Assembly (NCBI GenBank): GCA_002452635.1
Contig: DKEU01000041.1
Location: forward strand, 5,688 to 21,605
Length of the DNA: 15,918 nt
Source: Desulfovibrionaceae bacterium UBA6814
GTDB lineage: Bacteria; Desulfobacterota; Desulfovibrionia; Desulfovibrionales; Desulfovibrionaceae
Reading direction: 5' to 3'
Shown here in pieces: positions 1 to 5,872 of this stretch; the stretch's first letter is position 1, and each line of letters starts with the position of its first letter. The translations under genes were made by a program, and so were the position numbers. Under the pieces are notes generated by a model, which saw nothing but the letters and a program-made list of their open reading frames with translations, did not search any database and was not told the DNA's origin.

Positions 1-540
1 CCGCCACAGCCCGTCCGCCCCGCCGCCGCGGACCCCCACATGGCAGCCCAGGCAGCAGTCGCGGAGAAAGGCGTCCACCAGCATGGCCGGGCTGCGCGGA
101 GAGTCCGGGGACAGGGGCAGGGAGCGCAGCACGGCGTTGGCGCTGAATGCCGGTGGCTCCACCCGCTCCTGCGCCCCCCAGAGATAACGGGTCTGGTTGA
201 TGATCCCGGCCAGGGTGGCGTGCCGCGAGCGCCCCACGGCCCGGACCTGGGCGGGATGGCAGGGGCCGCACGCCCGGCCGGCGTGCTCCGGGTCCGCAGG
301 ATTGGGCAGCACGTCCCCATGAACGATGCCGGGCCGGTCCCGGTCGCCGGGCTCCAGATGGCAGGCGGGGCAGCCCAGGTCATGGGCCGGCCCCAGGGAC
401 TCCACGCCCTGGTGGCAGGACAGGCAGTCCCGGCACTGCCCATCAGGAGGCGGCCCGCCCGCGCCCGCCGCAGGGAACAAGCCCAGGGCCAGCGCCGCAA
501 GGATCGCGGCGGCGGTCCCCGCAATCCCCTGCCGGGCCAT
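1..540 (-). CDS. Multiheme c-type cytochrome, 3' end outside the window
   Basis: The reading frame starts at ATG 538-540 and runs open for 180 codons to the window edge, so the C-terminus is missing. Residues 1 to about 27 form a signal peptide (basic start, Ala/Leu-rich core, ending AAGAG), placing the protein in the periplasm or beyond. Four CxxCH heme-attachment motifs are visible: CLSCH (39-43), CPACH (57-61), CGPCH (91-95) and CLGCH (163-167). It begins 3 nt after the stop of the 88-residue gene upstream and is the ninth visible gene of the minus-strand operon, which also opens with a multiheme cytochrome. An electron-transfer role is inferred from the hemes; the partner and exact family are not recognised. 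The total heme number is unknown because of truncation. Confidence 0.9.
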   Translation of the reverse strand, partial: MARQGIAGTAAAILAALALGLFPAAGAGGPPPDGQCRDCLSCHQGVESLGPAHDLGCPACHLEPGDRDRPGIVHGDVLPNPADPEHAGRACGPCHPAQVRAVGRSRHATLAGIINQTRYLWGAQERVEPPAFSANAVLRSLPLSPDSPRSPAMLVDAFLRDCCLGCHVGVRGGGADGLWR

Positions 541-543
541 GGC

Positions 544-810
544 TCACCACCAGCACAGGACCTGGTTGTACTCGAAGATGAGGTCCACCAGATCTTCGTA
601 ATCGCCCGGGGTGTTCTCCTCGTAGAGGGGGAACTCCAGGGTGTGGTAGCCCAGGGACAGGGCGCTCATGAGCTTGCGCTGGGTGGAATCCGGCGGCGAG
701 TTGAGGATGTGCAGCATCTTCTTGCGGCTGCGCCGGGGGCAGATGCCGATGTCCATGTTGCGCCGGTCGGTCCGGTCGGGACGGGCCGGGGTTTCCTGTT
801 GTTCGGTCAT
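544..810 (-). CDS. Small uncharacterised protein of the sulfur-trafficking cluster (88 aa)
   Basis: This is an 88-residue cytoplasmic-looking protein with no signal peptide or membrane segment. The start at 810 is supported by AGGAGG 7 nt upstream. The N-terminal third is polar and basic and carries a CPRRSRKK segment; the C-terminal half is acidic with aromatic residues and ends in LCWW. I do not recognise a family. It sits 31 nt after the stop of another small uncharacterised gene and 3 nt before the terminal cytochrome gene. Its position behind the permease, TusA and DsrE genes fits one of the two conserved hypothetical proteins I recall from the YTD cluster of sulfur-disproportionating bacteria. 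The protein has two Cys residues, one in ICPRR and one in the terminal LCWW. No function is assigned. Confidence 0.8.
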   Translation of the reverse strand: MTEQQETPARPDRTDRRNMDIGICPRRSRKKMLHILNSPPDSTQRKLMSALSLGYHTLEFPLYEENTPGDYEDLVDLIFEYNQVLCWW

Positions 811-841
811 GGCGCGGCCTCCTGGGTTTCGTCCCGCCGGC

Positions 842-1189
842 TCAGGCGGCGATGAGCCACTTGATGGGCATCCTGCCGGGCGGGGCCTCGATGCGGTTCC
901 CGAAGGGAATGACCAGGTCCATCTCCTTCAACTTCTTGGCGATCTTCTCCATGGGCATGTAGCTGAACATGTGCTCCTCGTTCTGTTTCACATTGGAGTA
1001 GCACAGGCATTCCATGTCCTGGAGCCACTCCAGGTTGCCCTGGAGCTCCTCGTTTTCATGCACCTGCGCGTCCAGGAGGAAGAGGTAGGCGTAGTAGTTG
1101 CCCACGGCCAGGCCGAGGGCGGTGCGCGTCCCCTGCCAGAGATCTTCCTGGCGGTGCACGATGACGCCGACGTGCTTGATGTTCTCCAT
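842..1189 (-). CDS. Small uncharacterised protein, weakly DsrE-like (115 aa)
   Basis: This is a 115-residue protein without signal peptide or membrane span. The start at 1189 is supported by GGAGG 6 nt upstream. Residues 5-40 read as a hydrophobic strand (VGVIV), a helix (TRTALGLAVG) and a second strand (AYLFLLDAQV), the strand-helix-strand opening seen in DsrE/DsrF-like proteins; this resemblance is my inference from pattern, not a recognised match. Two Cys residues lie close together in MECLCYS, mid-protein. It lies between the DsrE-family gene (54 nt gap) and the 88-residue gene (31 nt gap), so it is probably cotranscribed and part of the same sulfur-relay set. The role could be as a sulfane-sulfur carrier or a partner of DsrE or TusA; neither is shown. 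Confidence 0.82.
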   Translation of the reverse strand: MENIKHVGVIVHRQEDLWQGTRTALGLAVGNYYAYLFLLDAQVHENEELQGNLEWLQDMECLCYSNVKQNEEHMFSYMPMEKIAKKLKEMDLVIPFGNRIEAPPGRMPIKWLIAA

Positions 1190-1243
1190 GGTCGTCCTCC
1201 CGGACGGGGGCCGGGCGCAGCCGGTCTCCCTGCCCTGCCGCGT

Positions 1244-1552
1244 TCAGAAGTTCAGGTAGCGGTGGCACTCGTCGATGATGTCGCAGTGCCGCTCCTGGGT
1301 GGCGTAGTCCTCCTCGCCCAGGCCGGGCACGGGCAACTCGCCCCCGTGCTCCTTGAAGCACACCAGGCACAGGGCCATGCGGTTGGTCAGGTCGGCCAGC
1401 TCCCTGAAGAGCGGCTCCTTCATCATGCTGCACCCCAGGTGGGTGAAGAAGACGTCCACGTCCACGTCCATGCGCTTGGCCGCCTCGCACAGCTTGACCA
1501 GCTGCGGCAGATGCTGGTTGGAGGTGACGTAGATGCCCAGTTTCCTTTTCAT
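1244..1552 (-). CDS. DsrE-family sulfur-relay protein
   Basis: This 102-residue protein has the DsrE-like layout: an N-terminal strand (KLGIYVT), a helix (PQLVKLCEAAKRM), and a second strand followed by a Cys (VDVFFTHLGC, Cys41). DsrE-family proteins bind persulfide sulfur on a conserved Cys and exchange it with TusA; Cys41 is the likely carrier residue. Further cysteines occur as CLVC (62-65) and at 90 and 96. The start at 1552 has AGGAGG 7 nt upstream. The gene lies 36 nt downstream of tusA and precedes two small uncharacterised genes, the neighbourhood expected for cytoplasmic sulfur trafficking. It is not the three-subunit DsrEFH of sulfur oxidisers, as only one clear family member is encoded. 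The family call is moderately firm; the specific substrate is inferred. Confidence 0.82.
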   Translation of the reverse strand: MKRKLGIYVTSNQHLPQLVKLCEAAKRMDVDVDVFFTHLGCSMMKEPLFRELADLTNRMALCLVCFKEHGGELPVPGLGEEDYATQERHCDIIDECHRYLNF

Positions 1553-1588
1553 GGCGCATCCTCCTAGGCCGGCGCAGCCGGGCGCAGA

Positions 1589-1825
1589 CTAGCCCTTGCG
1601 CAGGTAGTAGCTGGTGTAGCCCTCTTCGTCCTTGCTCCCCAGCAGTTCGGACCCGATCTTCTTGACGCCCTTCTCGATGTCGTTCCTGGTTCCCGGGTCG
1701 GTGCCCATCATCTGCAGCACCTGCCCGGACTCCAGGCCGCTCAGGGCCTTCTTGAGCTTGAGCATGGGCATGGGACAGCTCAGGCCTCGGCAATCCAAGA
1801 CCTGGTCAGGGGTAATGGCTTCCAT
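1589..1825 (-). CDS. tusA: TusA-family sulfurtransferase
   Basis: This 78-residue protein is full length for TusA. It carries the signature LDCRGLSCPMP, with the CPxP motif at residues 17-20; Cys17 is the persulfide-carrying residue of the family. The pattern LKLKKALSGLESGQVLQM matches the TusA helix and strand that follow. TusA proteins pass sulfane sulfur between donors such as rhodaneses and acceptors such as DsrE proteins in the cytoplasm. Here it is encoded between a YeeE/YedE permease (39 nt upstream) and a DsrE-family protein (36 nt downstream), so it probably receives sulfur imported or generated at the membrane. The start at 1825 has GGGAGG 6 nt upstream. TusA-like proteins beside YedE permeases have also been linked to selenium metabolism, which is of interest given the probable selenoprotein in the same operon. 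Confidence 0.95.
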   Translation of the reverse strand: MEAITPDQVLDCRGLSCPMPMLKLKKALSGLESGQVLQMMGTDPGTRNDIEKGVKKIGSELLGSKDEEGYTSYYLRKG

Positions 1826-1864
1826 GGCGTCCTCCCTCGGTTGGGTTCAGGCCGTGCGCGGCCC

Positions 1865-3052
1865 TCACATTTCGACCACCAGGCGGTCGGTGCGCTCGTT
1901 CCAATCCACGGCCAGGTACCAGAGGACCAGGACCAGGAAGATGAGGAGCACCGCCCCGCGGTATCCCAGATAATCGGGCAGAAAGACCCGGGTCCCCACC
2001 AGAGCCTGGACTGCGGGGAAAACACCCAGCACGGCCTTGGTCAGGGAGTTGACCAGGGTGAACATGACCAGGGCCACCATGAGCTTCACCTGGCCCTCGG
2101 CCGCACGCCAGGCCGTGCCGCTGCCGCAGCCGCCGGTCATGAGCATGCCGAAGCCGAACACGAAGCCGCCCACCAGCCCGCCCAGCCCGAAGTTGGGCGA
2201 CACGTAGGAGGCCTCGCTGCGCAGCCCGCCCCACTTGAGCACCGCGAACCCCAGCACGCTGATCATCAGGCTCAGGACCACCGTCTGGGTGACCTTGGCC
2301 TCGCCGGTCATGAACGGCTCCCGGAAGGACCGGGCAAAGCAGAACCGGCTGCGGACCAGGATGATGCCGAAGGCAATGCCGCACAGCAGAACCCCGCCCT
2401 CCACCACGTAGCCCCGGGCCTTGTACAGTTCGTTCACCGCCAGCCCGGCCAGGAGCAGGGCCCACCCCAGCCAGGGCTTGGCCGGATTCCAGTCCAGCCC
2501 CCCCCTGCCCTGGGCCGGGGTTTCGGCCTGGGCCGAGGGGAAGTGCTCCATCTCCCAGTAGAGGTACTTGAGCCCCACCCAGGCCCCGGCCAAGAGCCCG
2601 GCCATCATGGCGAACCCGGACAGGGACAGGGCGCTGATGGCGGAGTAGAACCCGCCCACGTTGCACCCCCCGGCCAGGGCCGAGCCGATGCCCAGGAGGG
2701 TCCCGCCCACCAGGCCCTTGACCAGCTCCAGCCGCGGCGGAACCCGGATGGCGAACTGCCGGGCCAGGAGCGAGGCGGCAAAGGATCCCCAGAGCAGGCC
2801 CAGGGTGATCACCGAGTTGGTATCCAGCCAGGCCGAGGGCGGCCTCTCGCCGTACAGGCCCACGGCGTAGAACAGCCAGTCGCCCCAGACCCGCAGCCCG
2901 CCCACCACGCCCCAGGGGCGGGCCCAGGCGAAGCTGACCACGCTCATGATGCCGATGAGCACTCCACCCGTGGTGACGGACCATTCCTCCACGAACACCC
3001 GCCGGTAGCCGTCCCGGAGCGCTGCGTAGAATTCGTTGTCGCTGTTGGCCAT
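1865..3052 (-). CDS. YeeE/YedE-family (TsuA-like) sulfur-compound permease
   Basis: This is a 395-residue polytopic membrane protein with two related halves. Each half has the family's Gly-Gly-Cys motif: GGCNVGGF around Cys130 and GGCGSGTAWR around Cys309. A third conserved-looking Cys, Cys238, lies in RSRFCFARSFR. In the characterised thiosulfate transporter TsuA, three cysteines in the pore are thought to relay the substrate; the three here fit that pattern. Family members take up thiosulfate or related sulfur species, and some are proposed selenium transporters. The start at 3052 is chosen from AGGAGG 6 nt upstream. The gene is followed by tusA, the usual partner that accepts the sulfur inside the cell. 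Hydrophobic segments span about 25-60, 80-160, 195-240, 255-305 and 325-380. Substrate (thiosulfate, polysulfide, selenium species) cannot be read from sequence. Confidence 0.93.
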   Translation of the reverse strand: MANSDNEFYAALRDGYRRVFVEEWSVTTGGVLIGIMSVVSFAWARPWGVVGGLRVWGDWLFYAVGLYGERPPSAWLDTNSVITLGLLWGSFAASLLARQFAIRVPPRLELVKGLVGGTLLGIGSALAGGCNVGGFYSAISALSLSGFAMMAGLLAGAWVGLKYLYWEMEHFPSAQAETPAQGRGGLDWNPAKPWLGWALLLAGLAVNELYKARGYVVEGGVLLCGIAFGIILVRSRFCFARSFREPFMTGEAKVTQTVVLSLMISVLGFAVLKWGGLRSEASYVSPNFGLGGLVGGFVFGFGMLMTGGCGSGTAWRAAEGQVKLMVALVMFTLVNSLTKAVLGVFPAVQALVGTRVFLPDYLGYRGAVLLIFLVLVLWYLAVDWNERTDRLVVEM

Positions 3053-3070
3053 GGCATGCCTCCTTGCGCC

Positions 3071-3475
3071 CTAGCAGCCTTCCTCGACCTCGGGCTTGGC
3101 CGCCGGGGCCGCGGCCGGCTGGCCGGACAAACCGGGCAGGCCGAGCAGCCCCGGGTAGCTCTCCACGCCCTGGGCCACGGCATGCAGCACGGCCTGGTCG
3201 TAGAGGCCCCAGGCCAGCTTGGAGGTGGGGTCCACCAGCACCGCCATCCAGAAGAAGCGCTTGGCCTCCACGTAGCGGCCGCGGTGCAGGGCCACCTTGC
3301 CGAAGTTCACGAACCGCAGGCACAGCGCGGTGTCGAAGCTGGCTATCTGGCTGCGGCGCAGGCCGTATTCCGTGGCCATGGTCGCGGCCTCCTCCGCCGG
3401 CTGACCGGCCGGCAGGGCGGCACACAGCACCGTGACCAGCAGCGACATCACCGCGACGACAAGGATAGTGCGCAT
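3071..3475 (-). CDS. Small secreted protein with a TPR-like segment
   Basis: This 134-residue protein has a signal peptide (residues 1 to about 20, hydrophobic core ILVVAVMSLLVTVLCAA) and is probably periplasmic or membrane-anchored; the Cys at 18 raises the possibility of a lipoprotein, though the surrounding residues are not a clean lipobox. Residues 53-88 (FVNFGKVALHRGRYVEAKRF and following) follow a tetratricopeptide-like helix pattern with the usual small and aromatic positions, suggesting one or two repeats used in protein contact. The C-terminus is Pro/Ala-rich and ends EEGC. It lies 11 nt after the rhodanese gene and 18 nt before the permease gene, so it is within the operon. A scaffold between periplasmic rhodanese, cytochrome and permease is a guess; no function is known to me. 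Confidence 0.82.
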   Translation of the reverse strand: MRTILVVAVMSLLVTVLCAALPAGQPAEEAATMATEYGLRRSQIASFDTALCLRFVNFGKVALHRGRYVEAKRFFWMAVLVDPTSKLAWGLYDQAVLHAVAQGVESYPGLLGLPGLSGQPAAAPAAKPEVEEGC

Positions 3476-3486
3476 GGTCGTTCCCC

Positions 3487-4293
3487 CTATTGCACCGGGT
3501 ACTCGGTCTTGAGCCAGGCCTTCCAGCCGCCCTCCAGGTTCACCGCCTGGTCGTAGCCCATCCGGTTCAAGGCCAGCACGCCCAGGCTGCTGCGGTCGCC
3601 GCTCTTGCAGTAGACCACGATGTCCGCGCCCTTGTCCGGCACGACCTCGGCTATCCTGAACTCCAGCCAGCCCCGGGCGATGTTCAGGGCGCCCGGGATG
3701 TGGCCGCGCATGTACTCGGCCGGCTCGCGGCAGTCGATGAAATAGGTCCACCCACGGTCGAGCATGGCCTTGGCCTGGGCCGCGTCCACTTCCCGGATCC
3801 GGGCCTTGGCCTGCTTGACCAACTCCTGCTTGGTGCCTGCCGCGGGCAACCCGGCCGCAGTCCCCCCCGGGCTCCTCTCCACCGGCAACCCGGCCTTGGC
3901 CCAGGCCTGCCAACCGCCGTCCAGGTTCACCGCGTTGGCATACCCCATGCAGCGGAGGGCGCAGACGCTGAGGCTGCCGCGCCCCCCGGTCTTGCAATAG
4001 CCCACGATGGGGGTCGACTTGTCGGGCACGGCCTTGGCGATCTTGAACTCCAGGAGCCCGCGGGGGATGTTCATGGCGCCCGGGATGTGCCCTGCGGCGA
4101 ACTCCTGGGGCTCGCGGCAGTCCAGGAAGAGATGGTTGCCGGCCTGCTGGAATTCCTCGGCCTGCTGCACGGAAATCTGGGTGATCCTGCTCTTGGCCTC
4201 CTTGACCAGGTCCTCCTTGGTGAGGTCCTGGGCCGCGGCCCCGATGCACAGGGCGGCCAGCAGGGCCAAGGCCAGGGCGATGCGCGTCTTCAT
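3487..4293 (-). CDS. Secreted tandem-domain rhodanese
   Basis: This 268-residue protein has a cleavable signal peptide (1-21, ending GAAAQ) and two complete rhodanese domains, about 36-138 and 165-265. Each has the DCREPxEF/Y and GHIPGAxNI signatures and an active-site loop of the CxxGxR type: Cys100 in CKTGGR and Cys229 in CKSGDR. In classical two-domain rhodaneses only one domain keeps the catalytic Cys, so two apparently active domains in one secreted protein is notable. Rhodaneses move sulfane sulfur from thiosulfate or polysulfide to thiol acceptors; here that would happen in the periplasm, beside a multiheme cytochrome (19 nt upstream) and a sulfur permease. The start at 4293 overlaps no gene and has a GAGG-type ribosome site. 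A secreted rhodanese next to a multiheme cytochrome also occurs, as I recall, in the Geobacter ext gene clusters. Confidence 0.92.
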   Translation of the reverse strand: MKTRIALALALLAALCIGAAAQDLTKEDLVKEAKSRITQISVQQAEEFQQAGNHLFLDCREPQEFAAGHIPGAMNIPRGLLEFKIAKAVPDKSTPIVGYCKTGGRGSLSVCALRCMGYANAVNLDGGWQAWAKAGLPVERSPGGTAAGLPAAGTKQELVKQAKARIREVDAAQAKAMLDRGWTYFIDCREPAEYMRGHIPGALNIARGWLEFRIAEVVPDKGADIVVYCKSGDRSSLGVLALNRMGYDQAVNLEGGWKAWLKTEYPVQ

Positions 4294-4312
4294 GGCTGTG
4301 CCTCGTGCTTGG

Positions 4313-5653
4313 TCATGGGCGCTTCTCCTCCAGGGCGGCCGGGAGCAGCTCCGAAGACACCACCACCGGCGCGTTGGCCCCAGCCTCGCCGGCCGCTACC
4401 CGGTCCGGCGTGAGGAAGAGCGTCTTGTCGCCGTGGCAGTTGGAGCACTGCGCGTTCTGGGGAGTCCGGCGCTGGATGTTGTGCGGGGTGGCCAGCTTCC
4501 AGGTGGGCAGGGCGTCGAAAGCCTGCAGCCCGTTCGCCACATAGAAAGAGAAGCTGTCCCAGGCCACCGGGACGTGGCGCAGGACCACATACTCCTGCAG
4601 CCTGTCCTTGGACAGCCGGTGGTTGCGCCCGATGGCGAAATCCATCTCCGAGCGCTCGTTCTTGAAGTACTTGAACCCGTTGCCGTCCAGGGCGAAATGG
4701 CAGTTGTAGCAGTTCTTGTACGCCACCGAGTGGCAGGCCTGGCAGCTCACCCGGTGCATGTGGGCCAGGTGCTGCTCCGCATTGGGGGCGCTCCCCTCGA
4801 TGATGTCCTGGTGGCAGTCCAGGCAGGCCGGGACATCGCGCTTGTCGTAGCGGTCCTGCGGCGAGAGGCCGTTGCCGTGCATCTCCTGGCCGCTGTGGCA
4901 ATCCACGCAGCGCATGAACCGCTTGCGCCAGTGCACGTCGGGCGGCGCTCCGGGATTCTTGCCGAAGAATTCGTTCTCCACCCGGCTCCCGTGGCAGGCG
5001 GTGCAGACCTCCCGCATGGGCGGAGTCTTCAGGAAGAGGTGCCCGGCCAGGAACCCGCCGCCCACATAGGCCGGCCGGGCCACGTGGCACTGGCCGCAAC
5101 TGGCGTGACACTGGCCGCAGTGCGCCTTGCGGGCGGCCGTGACCTCGGCGCGGACCTCCGGCTCGGCAGCGGCGCGCTCCCCGATCATCCGGGCGAAGGG
5201 CTCCAGGGTCACGTGCAGGCTCGTGGTTGCGCGCATCACGATGTCCGGATGGCAATCCCCGCACACATCCTTGGCGCCCCGGATCGTGGGATCCCTGACC
5301 ACGCCGGCGTGGGCGGTGGACAAGTCGGAATCCGCGGGATCGCCTCCGTGGCAATCCTGGCAGGCAATCTGGCCGTGGTTCTCGTCCTGGAGAAAGGCCG
5401 GGGCCACGAAGATCTTTTCGTGCAGAGCCAACGGCTCCACCGCTCCCCCTCACCCCTCGCCTGCGGTCTGCGCCGAGCCGGTTGGCATGCCGGCGGTGGC
5501 CCGCAGGATCTCCCGTACGGCCGGTATCAGCCGGGAAGGGGTGGAGTGGCAGGCGAAGCACTGGTTCTCCCCGCTGTCGGCGTGCGCGGCCGGCGCGGAC
5601 AGCAGCACGGCCAGGGCGAGGAAAAGGCCCGAACACCGCAACACCATGTCCAT
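4313..5653 (-). CDS. 11-heme c-type cytochrome with in-frame TGA, probable selenoprotein (Sec68)
   Basis: The gene reads 446 residues only if the TGA at 5450-5452 (codon 68) is decoded; both sides are in the same frame. Before it lie the start ATG at 5653 (GGGG 6 nt upstream), a signal peptide (1-26, ending AAHA) and the first heme motif CFACH (32-36). After it come ten more CxxCH motifs, at residues 98, 131, 179, 186, 217, 249, 277, 304, 315 and 403. The downstream part alone would lack a signal peptide and could not be matured as a periplasmic cytochrome c, which argues against two separate genes. A hairpin shaped and placed like a bacterial SECIS follows the TGA. The Sec context is GEG-Sec-GG, between hemes 1 and 2. 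Expected role: periplasmic or surface electron transfer, perhaps to or from sulfur or selenium species. It is the first gene of the operon, behind a sigma54-type promoter. The alternative is a nonsense mutation or sequencing error. Confidence 0.82.
5420..5452 (-). promoter_or_regulatory. UGA codon plus SECIS-like hairpin
   Basis: After the TGA (5452-5450) and a 9-nt spacer, the transcript can fold with 5' arm GTGGAGCC (5440-5433), apical loop GTT (5432-5430) and 3' arm GGCTCTGCAC (5429-5420). This gives 8 Watson-Crick pairs with a 2-nt TG bulge in the 3' arm. The apical loop begins 17 nt after the TGA and its first base is G. Published bacterial SECIS models, as I recall them, ask for an upper stem of at least 4 bp, a small loop with a G in its first two positions, and a distance of roughly 16-37 nt; all are met. 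The fold was found by eye, without an energy calculation. Confidence 0.7.
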
Positions 5654-5713
5654 AGAATACCCCCTGGTCCGGGTTGGGTCCCAACAGACGATCCTGTTGT
5701 CGCCTTTCCCAAG

Positions 5714-5729
5714 AGCAACTTGGATACCA
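5714..5729 (-). promoter_or_regulatory. Sigma54-type promoter of the cytochrome/sulfur operon
   Basis: On the minus strand the sequence is TGGTAT (5729-5724), five bases, then TTGCT (5718-5714). It keeps the invariant GG and GC at the spacing of the sigma54 consensus TGGCAC-N5-TTGCW. With the GC at -13/-12, transcription would begin near 5703 and leave a 50-nt leader before the ATG at 5653. An activator with the sigma54-contacting GAFTGA loop is encoded immediately upstream, which supports the call. Confidence 0.75.
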
Positions 5730-5822
5730 GCCCAGCGGGTTTGGGAGATAGCTCCCCATTCAGGCGGGTTATGGGGAAAAGTCAGAGGAAGGCGGCCCAG
5801 CCCGGCGGCCGGGCAAAGCGTT

Positions 5823-5860
5823 GCCTGACACAAAACGTCCCAGGACAGGTTGTGTCAGGC
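5823..5860. promoter_or_regulatory. 38-bp dyad, probable activator binding region
   Basis: Perfect 11-bp arms GCCTGACACAA (5823-5833) and TTGTGTCAGGC (5850-5860) flank a 16-bp centre that itself contains GTCC/GGAC symmetry. The dyad resolves into two 13-mers of the form GAC-N4-TGTGTC, centred at 5833 (bottom strand) and 5850 (top strand), about -130 and -147 from the predicted sigma54 start. This is the usual place for an enhancer-binding protein. It also lies just after the activator gene's stop codon, so the RNA hairpin could contribute to termination, but no T-run follows it in the minus-strand direction. Confidence 0.6.
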
Positions 5861-5872
5861 CCACGGGTGTCC

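Noticed and set aside
5450..5833. Separate short monoheme cytochrome ending at the TGA, followed by a second cytochrome gene with a GTG start
   Set aside because: The two parts are in one frame only three codons apart. The second has no signal peptide although it carries ten heme motifs, and no good ribosome site precedes the GTG. One gene with a decoded TGA explains the data better.
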